This document shows, piece by piece, positions 38,436-49,000 of a DNA stretch of 64,000 nucleotides. The stretch is from CAZTHK01 sp964613215. Lineage in GTDB: Bacteria > Krumholzibacteriota > Krumholzibacteriia > Krumholzibacteriales > CAZTHK01. The notes under the pieces were generated by a model. It was given only the letters and a program-made list of their open reading frames with translations. It ran no database searches and was not told the origin of the DNA. A program made the position numbers and the translations under genes. The stretch covers positions 3,893-67,892 of the forward strand of contig CAZTHK010000019.1 of the NCBI GenBank assembly GCA_964613215.1, written 5' to 3'. Within the stretch, counting starts at the first letter, position 1, and every line of letters begins with the position of its first letter.

Positions 38436-40109
38436 GAGGCGGGGGCAGTGGGCCTGCCCCCGCACTCTTCTCCCCCTCCGTTAACGAAGAAGGATCATCT
38501 TTCTGGTAGCGGTAAACTCACCGGCATTTATCCGGTAGAAGTAGATACCGCTGGGCACGGTGGAACCGCTGTTGTCCCTGCCGTTCCACTCTATCCTGTG
38601 CCTGCCCGGATCCCTGCTCTCATTCAGCAGGGTTCTTACCATCCGCCCGCTGACATCATAGATGTCAATCCTGACTCTTCCCGCCTCCACTATATCGAAG
38701 GCGATGGTGGTGACAGGATTGAACGGGTTGGGATAGTTCTGCTTGAGAGCATAGGAGGAGGGGATAAAGCCGGGACGGTAGTCCTCGTCCCCCTCTATCC
38801 GGTAAGCTTTGTTGTTGATGTCCCTGACATCGATCTCACAGATTCTCAGGGCACTCTCTTCACCGCTGGTCTCCAGTGTTATCCTGGCTACCTCGCCCGA
38901 AGCATCGATGGGCACACCCACACCCAGAGCCGCCACGCAGATATCCAGGCTTGAGTTCTCACCCTCTGTGGTACCGAAGAAGAGGTTGCTGCTGCCATCG
39001 AAGATGCTTCCCCGGGTAACACTTGTCACCCGGTTGCGGTCAGCCTGCAGGCTGATACGGAAGCCCTTAAGGCTGTTTGCCCTGTTCTTAAGCTGCACCG
39101 AGACAACCACACATCCCTCCGGTGCGGAGGATGAGTTGGCGTCTGTGAGCTCGAAGTCGACCAGGGTGTTCAGCTGTTCCAGCGATCTTTCTCCGCCCGC
39201 CAGCATGGTAGCTCCCAGGGGGCCGACCTTGCCGTAGATCATGGCGAAGATCATCAGATCCTCGAAGTCGACCACATCGTCTGGCAGGGGTATGCCGTAG
39301 CTGGAGTTGTCATCGGTGGGACCGAAGTCGCACTCGTTGTTCCAGCCGGCTCCCCCATCGGATACACCGAAGGTATTGGAGAAGTCCACCAGGTCGGTGG
39401 AGTTGACCATGCCGTCGTAGGGAGAGACCACATCGCCGAGCCAGTAGCTGGTGGCCCGGTCGGCGGCATCCGCATCGAAGGCGGAGTAGTTGCCGGCCAG
39501 GTCGTAGCTGAAGGCTGAGAAATAGTAGATATCCCTGCCTGCAGTGACCGAGTCATCGTAAGCCTGAGCCGGTGTCTGGGCAATAAAGGTACCCTCCGTC
39601 TCATCGGCGGGATAATCGGGTGCAGCGGTGCTGTACTCGGGATAGTCTGTCCATCCCGCCCGTCTAAGCTCCACCCCTGCGAAGGTGGCATCGCCGGTCG
39701 GGTTGGTCCAGGTCAGGTGGACCTTGTTGTGTCCCGGCTCTGCCGCAAAGTCTGTGGGTGGATCGGGTGCCACGGTATCCTTGTTGAACTGCCAGCTGTA
39801 GGTGTCGGGAGTATTCTCGCCGTTCCAGTTGCCGGCATCATCGGCCACTCTGAAGTAGACGGTGTGGCTGCCCTCGGTGAGGCCTGCAAAGCCGGGAAGG
39901 GTCCAGCCGTCATCGTTCCACTCGGTGGCGTCGATGTCATCGAACAGGGTTACCCAGCCATCCGAGTCTACCTGGTACTGGGCGGTGTCGAGGTTGATAT
40001 CGTCATCGAAGCCGAAGTTGGAGAAATCAGGCGCAGTGTTGTACCACCCGTTCTCCGCTTCCGCTATCGGCTCCATGGTGGGTACGGTGCAGTCTATCCT
40101 GACAGAACC
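38436..40109 (-). repeat. 1674-base direct repeat, copy 1
   Basis: This segment appears identical to 44372-46045 (constant offset 5936). It covers the last 542 codons of the 1831-residue gene, the stop, and the hairpin after it. Sequence outside the borders differs at once. Confidence 0.92.
38439..38463 (-). terminator. Hairpin after the 1831-residue gene (copy 1)
   Basis: A perfect 10-base stem GCGGGGGCAG/CTGCCCCCGC with a 5-base loop. On the minus strand there is no T run after it, unlike the identical hairpin at 44375-44399. It may be a partial terminator or attenuator ahead of the cohesin-like genes. Confidence 0.55.
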
Positions 40110-43100
40110 GTCAACCCCGGCGATTGGCAGATCATTGTTGTCCAGGTCCCTCAGGGCGATATCAGTAATGGCGATATCACTGGTACCTTCTGCCACCGGA
40201 GTAAACTCCACGGTGAACAGGTCGCCGGAACCGGTCGCCCCGGTATCTCCACCCAGGATGGCACAGCTTGCCGTATATGAACCGCCGCCTTCATCGGTGA
40301 CATAAAACTGTGTGCTGCCGATGGAACTGAGGTAATCCTCTTCAGTTATATCACTGGAGGGATTGGTGACATTGACCACTCCGTTATCGATGGAGAAGGT
40401 GACATTATAACCTCTGACCTCTTCTCCTGTTCCGGCCTGGTCGATGTGGAAGGTATAGGAGATAGGATCACTGCAGTTGGTGGTGCCGTAGCCGGGTACC
40501 ACGCTGACCACGTTCTCCTGACCCATCCAGGGATCGTAATCGATATAATCGGTTACCGAGTCACCGTACGCGCTCGGATTGGCCGGATGAATCGGACCCG
40601 ACGGGTCGCCCCACCAGTTCATCTCCGCATCCACGGTCATGTAGTCCGCATCGGAATACATTCCGTAATTATTGCCGGAGAGAAGATTGTATTTTGCTTC
40701 TGCTCCGGTGAAGATCGCTGTAGCGGGATCATAGGATACGAAACCGATCCCTATCTCGAAGTCGGTGACTTCGTTATTGTTGACGACCATTTCCAGGTCG
40801 TCGGGAAGAAGCCCCGCATAGGCGAGTATACCGTAGCAGTAGGTATTATCGGTGCCGTTGAAAGCTACTTTATTGCCTGTGACCGACATGGAATGAGTTC
40901 CCATCGGTGCTCTCAGCATTCCGCTATCGGTATCCTCCATCGGTTCGTACGGAGAGGGCGGTGCTTCCACCGGATCGAAGATCATCATCCCGTAACAGCC
41001 GCCGTCGCCGATATTGAGGATGGAGAACTCATTGCCGCTGATATTCAGTGAACTGGCGGCGTAGTCGTATATTCCAACCTGTGCCCCGGTAACGGTATTA
41101 TCCGCGATATCCAGGGAGGTGTAGTAGGTAAGTATACTGGATGCCACCCACTTGGTTGAACTGGCGGTGTTGTCGTATCCTATTCCAGAGATCGTATTGT
41201 TCTCGACGGTTCCGGTTCCCTGCTCGGACCAGACCTGTATTCCGTTCTGAGCGATCACATCGGTGGCGCCTGCACCGGTTATGGTGTTATCGCTGACATC
41301 CACGGTCAACGGTGTCGTCGAATCCGTGTTCAGGGCCATGGCGTTCTTCTGGAAGCCGGTGAACTCGTTACCGGTCACGTTGACCGTTCTTCCCGAACCG
41401 TCGGTGTTATAACAGTAAAAGGCCACCCCGTGCCCGGCGCCGCTGAAGGGGGTATCCTTTACATCCTTTATCAGGCAGTTGTCAACCGTGCCGCCGGCGT
41501 TGCGGTAGGCGATACCTATAAATTCGTTATTTGCATTCCCCTTGCCGGCACCGTCAACCACCAGGTCCTGAACAGTAACATTGTCCGCGTCGTGTATGTA
41601 CACGATGGGATACTTGTCACCGCTGCTGGTGGTGAAGTAGGTGCTCAGGTTGTCGGGCGACAGGATAACTGTAGAAGTACCAGCGCCTTCCAGAGCGAGG
41701 TCCTTTGAGATCTCAACCTGTTCCTCATAGGTTCCGGCAGCCAGATTTACCGTGGATCCGGTTACCAGGTTGATACCTTCCTGGACCCGTCCGCCGGTAC
41801 CGGTCTGGGGCGAATCATCATCAACCCACAGCCCGGAGAAGTCTCCCTGGAATCCCGGGTCGCCGGTGTCGGTTCCTGAGGCAAGCCAGGGGGTGTAGTC
41901 GACTTCGGATCCTACCGTTGACGCTACATTGGCCGGATCGCTGGTCCCGTACCAGTTTCCGGCAGCATCGATAATTGATCCCACCGAGCTGGTTCCCAGG
42001 GCTCCTCCCGGGTTGCCGGACAGATCGTTATTTGTAATAGTAATACCGGATGCGGAACCTCCCATGTCGTGATAGAACAGAATGCCGTATCTTCCGTTAT
42101 TGTTTACAAAGCAGTTATCGATTTGAATGTTGCTTATAGTGCAGGCATCCTGGGTTCCGAAGAGGAATCCGTCTGTACTGTTGTTATAAATAGAGCAGTT
42201 GGTGAAACTCAGATTGGAAGATTCGCTGTCCCACTCCCACAGGCAAACTCCAAAACCACCTCCCGATGCACCTTCGTTGTTATTAGCTACAATGCTGGTA
42301 AAGGTCGCATTGGTTGTATTTACCAGGTTTATGCCCTTTGATGTGTTTTTGCTAAATGAACCACCGTTCACTGTAAGATTATCAACTGATACAGGCATGT
42401 CGATATCGAATCCGATACCATGATCGGGATCGCTTGAGCCATTATAAAAAAAGCGTGAACCTGTGATGTTTATGCTGGTTATAGTCCCTCGGGCACTGAA
42501 GCCCCAGGCTCCGGAATAACAGAAGTCAGAATTTTCAACCACAACATTGGTATAGGTGGCGTTTCCATCCATGAATACATTTCTGCCGCTGGCATAGGAA
42601 ACCTCCACATCCCTCAGGGTGAAAGAATTGAATGTGCTTGCTGTTTCACCCACCCTGAGATTGAAGCCTGCTGCATAGCTGTTGGATGGATTCCTGGTAA
42701 AGGTAAGGCCCTCCAGGGTTACATCCATGTCGGTGCCGCGGATTTCCACCCCGTTGGTCTTGCCCTCGCTCAGCCATATTACCGTGGAACCGGAACCCGC
42801 TCCTGTCAGGCTCAGGGATTTGGTTATCTCCATATCTTTCCAGCTGGCCATGTTTTCCTGATACGTACCCGCCGCTACTTGCACCACGTCTCCCGCGGAT
42901 GCAGCGTTGATGGCCGGCTGGATGTAGGTGTAGTGGTCGCGGGTTACATCCCACTCCACCTTGAGGTACCAGATGTTGCCTGCTATCTCGCTTGAAGCGT
43001 TATCCGGATTTCTTTCCGAGGTGTACAGCAGATAGGTATCGCTGCCGTCGGAAAAGCCGGTGGGCCACATGTCGATCCAGGTATTGCCGGCGTATTCGGC

Positions 43101-43976
43101 ACCCGAGATCATTACCTCTGTCCCGCCGGACAGCAGGCTGCTGAGCGATGTTCCCACCTTTGCCTTGATCCACTGCTTGGGGCTGACCCAGGGTGCATAG
43201 GCTGCCACATAGCTGGAACCCACCTTGTAGATGGTGGGATCATACGGTCCGGATTCTGTGGCCGAATCTATCTGTGACCAGGAGCTTCCTCCCCACTGGT
43301 GGATGTCCTGATCGCCTCCGTCTGCTCTTATGAAGTAGAGACTGGTTCCCTCCACATAGAACTTGGCGGTGCCGGAGTTGGTGGTAATATCATACTCCGA
43401 ACTCCAGGTGGAACCGTCATAGTATTTACTCTTCCATACACCTCCCTGTTTGTAGGCCAGCCAGAGATCTCCGTCGCAGGTGACAGCGGCAAAGTGAGCA
43501 GCGCCGTCGGGGAGCCCGGTTGCCATGGAACTCTCAGTCCATGAACTGCCGTCGGTGGTCTTCCAGGCGTAAAGGTCACAGCTGGTACCTGCATCGTATG
43601 CACCGAACACCCAGACTTCACCGTCGAAATAAGCTGCGTCGGTTTCCCCCAGATAGAGGGAATTATTGTATGTGCCTGTCACCTTGGTGGCGGTTGCTCC
43701 GGCCAGACCGGCCACAGAGCTGGCCTTCTTGAAATAGATTTCGTAATCATGAGTGTCCGGGTTGCCACCGTCATAGGTATCCTGGCAGCTTGCCGAACGT
43801 CCGAAGAAGAGCCAGTAGCCGGTGCCGTCGTAGACAACCGACTGGCCCCTTTCGTAGTAATCGCTGTCTGTTAGCTGTACAGGTTGGCTTACTTCCGTAG
43901 TTGCTGATAGAGCTGATGTTGCGGCGAGCAGCGAGAAGGAAAGAAAGATTGCAGATAGAAGTTTTAATCTTTTCAT
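38481..43976 (-). CDS. Giant surface protein: propeller-like, beta-helix, cohesin, dockerin-like and sorting-like domains
   Basis: This 1831-residue protein begins with a signal peptide (M-K-R-L-K-L-L-S-A-I-F-L ... A-L-S-A). Residues 30-340 look like a beta-propeller of the glycosidase or sialidase kind (repeated W-F-F/W-V-F-G and Y-D-G-S-T-W-S). Residues 345-710 and 720-1150 are two right-handed beta-helices, each opening with a P-A-I-N/Q-E-G-I-N and A-G-T-Y motif. Then come a cohesin-like domain (about 1160-1280), an Ig-like and an FnIII-like domain, a dockerin-like pair of loops (L-G-D-V-V-S-P-Y-D-G-M-V-N-S-T-D-L and D-D-V-V-D-F-E-D-L), a second cohesin-like domain and the FlgD-like end. 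It is probably displayed on the cell surface and may bind polysaccharide. The start ATG is at 43976. Confidence 0.85.
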   Translation of the reverse strand: MKRLKLLSAIFLSFSLLAATSALSATTEVSQPVQLTDSDYYERGQSVVYDGTGYWLFFGRSASCQDTYDGGNPDTHDYEIYFKKASSVAGLAGATATKVTGTYNNSLYLGETDAAYFDGEVWVFGAYDAGTSCDLYAWKTTDGSSWTESSMATGLPDGAAHFAAVTCDGDLWLAYKQGGVWKSKYYDGSTWSSEYDITTNSGTAKFYVEGTSLYFIRADGGDQDIHQWGGSSWSQIDSATESGPYDPTIYKVGSSYVAAYAPWVSPKQWIKAKVGTSLSSLLSGGTEVMISGAEYAGNTWIDMWPTGFSDGSDTYLLYTSERNPDNASSEIAGNIWYLKVEWDVTRDHYTYIQPAINAASAGDVVQVAAGTYQENMASWKDMEITKSLSLTGAGSGSTVIWLSEGKTNGVEIRGTDMDVTLEGLTFTRNPSNSYAAGFNLRVGETASTFNSFTLRDVEVSYASGRNVFMDGNATYTNVVVENSDFCYSGAWGFSARGTITSINITGSRFFYNGSSDPDHGIGFDIDMPVSVDNLTVNGGSFSKNTSKGINLVNTTNATFTSIVANNNEGASGGGFGVCLWEWDSESSNLSFTNCSIYNNSTDGFLFGTQDACTISNIQIDNCFVNNNGRYGILFYHDMGGSASGITITNNDLSGNPGGALGTSSVGSIIDAAGNWYGTSDPANVASTVGSEVDYTPWLASGTDTGDPGFQGDFSGLWVDDDSPQTGTGGRVQEGINLVTGSTVNLAAGTYEEQVEISKDLALEGAGTSTVILSPDNLSTYFTTSSGDKYPIVYIHDADNVTVQDLVVDGAGKGNANNEFIGIAYRNAGGTVDNCLIKDVKDTPFSGAGHGVAFYCYNTDGSGRTVNVTGNEFTGFQKNAMALNTDSTTPLTVDVSDNTITGAGATDVIAQNGIQVWSEQGTGTVENNTISGIGYDNTASSTKWVASSILTYYTSLDIADNTVTGAQVGIYDYAASSLNISGNEFSILNIGDGGCYGMMIFDPVEAPPSPYEPMEDTDSGMLRAPMGTHSMSVTGNKVAFNGTDNTYCYGILAYAGLLPDDLEMVVNNNEVTDFEIGIGFVSYDPATAIFTGAEAKYNLLSGNNYGMYSDADYMTVDAEMNWWGDPSGPIHPANPSAYGDSVTDYIDYDPWMGQENVVSVVPGYGTTNCSDPISYTFHIDQAGTGEEVRGYNVTFSIDNGVVNVTNPSSDITEEDYLSSIGSTQFYVTDEGGGSYTASCAILGGDTGATGSGDLFTVEFTPVAEGTSDIAITDIALRDLDNNDLPIAGVDGSVRIDCTVPTMEPIAEAENGWYNTAPDFSNFGFDDDINLDTAQYQVDSDGWVTLFDDIDATEWNDDGWTLPGFAGLTEGSHTVYFRVADDAGNWNGENTPDTYSWQFNKDTVAPDPPTDFAAEPGHNKVHLTWTNPTGDATFAGVELRRAGWTDYPEYSTAAPDYPADETEGTFIAQTPAQAYDDSVTAGRDIYYFSAFSYDLAGNYSAFDADAADRATSYWLGDVVSPYDGMVNSTDLVDFSNTFGVSDGGAGWNNECDFGPTDDNSSYGIPLPDDVVDFEDLMIFAMIYGKVGPLGATMLAGGERSLEQLNTLVDFELTDANSSSAPEGCVVVSVQLKNRANSLKGFRISLQADRNRVTSVTRGSIFDGSSNLFFGTTEGENSSLDICVAALGVGVPIDASGEVARITLETSGEESALRICEIDVRDINNKAYRIEGDEDYRPGFIPSSYALKQNYPNPFNPVTTIAFDIVEAGRVRIDIYDVSGRMVRTLLNESRDPGRHRIEWNGRDNSGSTVPSGIYFYRINAGEFTATRKMILLR

Positions 43977-44371
43977 AAAACCCCTCCGAATTAAAACCCA
44001 AAAAGTGATACTCGATTTATTTTTGAGATTCCCCTGTCAGGGTGGCCGAATAGTCATTTTATCCCCTCCTTAAAGACAATTAACAACCGTTTCCGGTTAA
44101 CGGAACTAGTACTTCGACACGAACAATAGGATTCAGTGTGAAATCCCGGCGTCTGCTATGCCGCTTTAAGGAACCCTGTCCTTCGTTGTTATCCCCTCAG
44201 TTGACGAGCAGCACGATGTATTGAGAAAAGCTCCGGCTGCTTTCGGTCCCTTTTGTCTCAGAGTAGGTGATTGTACCTATGTTCAGGCAAAAAGTCAAGA
44301 AGTGATTTGAGAACGGCCCTTGATTTGAGAACGGCGAGTTCAGCTTTATCCGGGATTTCGACTGCAAAAAT
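43977..44371. other. Intergenic region between the two giant genes
   Basis: This is 395 bases without a gene, expected to hold the promoter of the 1831-residue gene (minus strand). The 15-base repeat TGATTTGAGAACGGC occurs at 44303-44317 and 44321-44335. Nothing else was recognised. Confidence 0.4.
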
Positions 44372-44399
44372 GAGGCGGGGGCAGTGGGCCTGCCCCCGC
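44366..44399 (-). terminator. Terminator after the 1617-residue gene (copy 2 of hairpin)
   Basis: The same perfect 10-base stem as at 38439-38463 (here 44375-44399), followed on the minus strand by CCTCATTTTTGC. The T run makes this copy a good intrinsic terminator. Confidence 0.75.
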
Positions 44400-46045
44400 A
44401 CTCTTCTCCCCCTCCGTTAACGAAGAAGGATCATCTTTCTGGTAGCGGTAAACTCACCGGCATTTATCCGGTAGAAGTAGATACCGCTGGGCACGGTGGA
44501 ACCGCTGTTGTCCCTGCCGTTCCACTCTATCCTGTGCCTGCCCGGATCCCTGCTCTCATTCAGCAGGGTTCTTACCATCCGCCCGCTGACATCATAGATG
44601 TCAATCCTGACTCTTCCCGCCTCCACTATATCGAAGGCGATGGTGGTGACAGGATTGAACGGGTTGGGATAGTTCTGCTTGAGAGCATAGGAGGAGGGGA
44701 TAAAGCCGGGACGGTAGTCCTCGTCCCCCTCTATCCGGTAAGCTTTGTTGTTGATGTCCCTGACATCGATCTCACAGATTCTCAGGGCACTCTCTTCACC
44801 GCTGGTCTCCAGTGTTATCCTGGCTACCTCGCCCGAAGCATCGATGGGCACACCCACACCCAGAGCCGCCACGCAGATATCCAGGCTTGAGTTCTCACCC
44901 TCTGTGGTACCGAAGAAGAGGTTGCTGCTGCCATCGAAGATGCTTCCCCGGGTAACACTTGTCACCCGGTTGCGGTCAGCCTGCAGGCTGATACGGAAGC
45001 CCTTAAGGCTGTTTGCCCTGTTCTTAAGCTGCACCGAGACAACCACACATCCCTCCGGTGCGGAGGATGAGTTGGCGTCTGTGAGCTCGAAGTCGACCAG
45101 GGTGTTCAGCTGTTCCAGCGATCTTTCTCCGCCCGCCAGCATGGTAGCTCCCAGGGGGCCGACCTTGCCGTAGATCATGGCGAAGATCATCAGATCCTCG
45201 AAGTCGACCACATCGTCTGGCAGGGGTATGCCGTAGCTGGAGTTGTCATCGGTGGGACCGAAGTCGCACTCGTTGTTCCAGCCGGCTCCCCCATCGGATA
45301 CACCGAAGGTATTGGAGAAGTCCACCAGGTCGGTGGAGTTGACCATGCCGTCGTAGGGAGAGACCACATCGCCGAGCCAGTAGCTGGTGGCCCGGTCGGC
45401 GGCATCCGCATCGAAGGCGGAGTAGTTGCCGGCCAGGTCGTAGCTGAAGGCTGAGAAATAGTAGATATCCCTGCCTGCAGTGACCGAGTCATCGTAAGCC
45501 TGAGCCGGTGTCTGGGCAATAAAGGTACCCTCCGTCTCATCGGCGGGATAATCGGGTGCAGCGGTGCTGTACTCGGGATAGTCTGTCCATCCCGCCCGTC
45601 TAAGCTCCACCCCTGCGAAGGTGGCATCGCCGGTCGGGTTGGTCCAGGTCAGGTGGACCTTGTTGTGTCCCGGCTCTGCCGCAAAGTCTGTGGGTGGATC
45701 GGGTGCCACGGTATCCTTGTTGAACTGCCAGCTGTAGGTGTCGGGAGTATTCTCGCCGTTCCAGTTGCCGGCATCATCGGCCACTCTGAAGTAGACGGTG
45801 TGGCTGCCCTCGGTGAGGCCTGCAAAGCCGGGAAGGGTCCAGCCGTCATCGTTCCACTCGGTGGCGTCGATGTCATCGAACAGGGTTACCCAGCCATCCG
45901 AGTCTACCTGGTACTGGGCGGTGTCGAGGTTGATATCGTCATCGAAGCCGAAGTTGGAGAAATCAGGCGCAGTGTTGTACCACCCGTTCTCCGCTTCCGC
46001 TATCGGCTCCATGGTGGGTACGGTGCAGTCTATCCTGACAGAACC
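44372..46045 (-). repeat. 1674-base direct repeat, copy 2
   Basis: Identical to 38436-40109 as far as read by eye. Three overlapping reading frames within it translate identically in both copies, supporting base-level identity. Confidence 0.92.
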
Positions 46046-49000
46046 ATCCGAAGTGGAGTTATCAATTGGACTGTTGTTGAGGTCACGAAGTTCGAATTCG
46101 GTTATGGCGATGTCACTTATCCCCTCTGCCACCGGGGTCAGCTCAACGCCGAAAAGCTCTCCCTCTCCGGTCGCCCCGGTATCTCCCCCCAGGATGGCAC
46201 AACTTACCGTATATGAACCGCCGCCGTTGTCCAGGGCGTAGAAGGAGGTGGTACCAGCATCAGAGAGGAAGGTCCCCTCGGTGATGTCACTGCCCGCAGA
46301 ACCGACTGTGGCTACAGCGTTGTCTACTGTGAAGGTGAGGTTGTATCCGCGGACCTCTTGACCCAGTCCTGCCTGGCCGAAATAAAAATCGACTGTTACA
46401 TGATCGGTGCAGTTGGTGATCACATATTCCGGAAGAACCCTCACATGATTAAATGATTCCATCCAGGGATCGAAGTCCACATAATCTGTTACGGAATCAC
46501 CGGCCGCACCCGGATTGAGGGCAGGATGAGCGGGCCCGGAGGCATCTCCCCACCAGTTCATCTCTGCCTCCACAGTCATGTAATCCCCATCCGAATACAT
46601 GCCGTAGGTGTTACCGGAGAGAAGATTGTAGCGGGACCCGGCACTGTCAAAGATGGCTGTGGATGTATCTGCAGAAACAAACCCAATACCTATCTCAAAG
46701 CCGGAAACTTCGTTATGGTCCGCTGTAATGGCAAGATCGTCTGGCAGAAGTCCCGCCCAGGCGATAATACCGTAACAGCCGGTATTGTCAGTACCGCTGA
46801 AGGTCACTTTATTCCCGTTGATATCAAGAGAATGTGTGCCTGCAGGAGAGTACAGCATTCCACCACCGCCGCTTCCATCCACAGGATTATATGGGGATGG
46901 CGGTGTTTCGATGGGATCGTATATTATTACTCCATAGCTGCCATCGCCGATATTCTCTATGGTGAATTCATTGCCACTTACACTCATCGAGCTGGCAGCA
47001 TAATCGTACACTCCTGCCTGACCGGCAGATATCGTATTGCCGGTAATGTCGAGAGAGGCGTAGTAGGCGAGAATGCTGGACGCCACCCAACCGCTGCCGG
47101 AATAGCCAATTCCGGTGATGGTATTATTCTCGACGGTACCCGTTCCCTGGGCTGCCCACACCTGTACGCCGTTCTGAGCTGTTACTGTAGTAGTGCCGGC
47201 ACCGGTTATGGTATTGTCATTAACATTTACAGCCAGTGGTGTTGTATCATCGGCATTGAGCGCCATGGCGTTCTTCTGGAATCCGTTGAACTGGTTGCCG
47301 GTTACATTTATGGTTCGGCTGGTCCCGTCATCGTTATAGCAGTACAGGGCTACTCCGTGCTGAGCACCGCTGAAGGGAGTCTCTCTTACGTCCTTTATAA
47401 GGCAGTTGTAAACTGTGCCTCCGGCATTATGGTATCCCACCCCGACGAAATCACTGTTGACATTTCCCTTGCCAGCTCCGTCCACTGCCAGATCTTCGAT
47501 GGTAACATCATCCACATCGTGAACGTAAAGGATCGGGTAGTTATCATCGCTGGTGGTGAAATAGAGATCCAGGGTATCGGGTGAAATGATCACGGTGGAG
47601 GAACCGACACCGGTCAGGGTAAGATCTTTGGATATCTCCACCTGCTCCTGGTAGGTTCCTTCAGCCACGATAACATCCCCTCCCACTGCAACAGCATTAA
47701 CACCGTCCTGGATGTTATCGAATGCATCGTAGCCCCATACGTGGCCGTCGTTACCGCAGCCGTTGCAGTAGTCATCGTCGATGTAGATGGTATCGGCAGG
47801 ACCACCGTAAAAGAGGTATGCCGCTCCTTCGTCAGTTTGGCCGCCGTCATAACGATGCGCTCCGATTAAAATGTCAGGATACCCGTCTCCGTTGATATCA
47901 CCAGCAGATGCAATTCCGGCTCCGAACATTGCGTCTGCCTGATTTCCTTCCGCTGTCCAGGCTGGTGTTTCAGACAGGCCGGAGGAGCTTCCGAAATATA
48001 TATAGGTTTTGCCTTCATCATGCTCAGGATTGTCATACCGGCTTGCTGCAATAATCACATCTGAGTAGCCGTCATCGTTGATATCACCGGCATAGTTTGG
48101 GTTAAACATTCTAGCATCGGGTTGATCTCCCCTTTTCATCCAGGCATGTGAGGAAGACAGACCGGCAGGGCTTCCCAGATAGCAGTATACTCTTCCTCTG
48201 TATCCATCAGTTTCCATCCACCCACCAATTACAATATCCCCGTATCCGTCTCCGTTTACATCTCCTGCTCCTGAGACTAAATGAAAATATGAATAGGAGG
48301 TATTGCTTTCAACTGTCCAGTCTGGTGTAGCAGAGGGACCCGAAGGGCTGCCATGATATACCCATACTGCTCCCTCCTTGTATTCGGGATTGGAATAGCC
48401 CCATAGACCGGCAGCTATATCGTCGTATCCGTCGCCATTGACATCTTCGTATGCAGTGATATGTCCGAGTCCTGTCCTGCAATTGTCATCCCTGTTGCTC
48501 TCGTCATGCCAGTCATAGGTAGAAGATGGTCCCGTAGCGCTCCCGTAAAAGAGAAAAATAGCACCTTCATGACATTCGGGGTTTGTGTAAGAGGTAGCGC
48601 CAGCCAGTATGTCATCGTATCCGTCACCATTTACATCGCCGTCAGCCGATACACTACATCCCAGCCTGGCGCCGGCCATATCTATCTCCCCTGTCCAATC
48701 GGGAGAAGTAGATAGCCCCGATGGGCTTCCGTAGTATAGAAAAACAACCCCTTCATTGCTTTGCCCATTGTCATAGTAGTCAGCTCCAATTACAAGATCG
48801 TCATAACCGTCTCCGTTGATATCGCCGGCACTTTGTTGATATCTGGCGAAGTGGGCTTCAACCTGATTTCCCTCGGCTGTCCAGTCGGGGGTTGAGGATA
48901 AACCGGTTGGGCTTCCGTAGAAAACGAAGGATGCCCCTTCGTTATTTTCTCCGTTGCTGTAATTGTATACCGATATGGCTATATCGCCGAAACCGTCTCC

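Noticed and set aside
39254..39691. Identical 145-codon frames at 39254-39691 and 45190-45627, as if a repeated small gene
   Set aside because: They are alternate frames of the identical C-terminal coding segments of the two giant genes, so they reflect the repeat and not separate genes.
44303..44335. Two 15-base repeats that might start a CRISPR array
   Set aside because: There are only two units with a 3-base gap, and no spacer pattern or cas gene is in the window.
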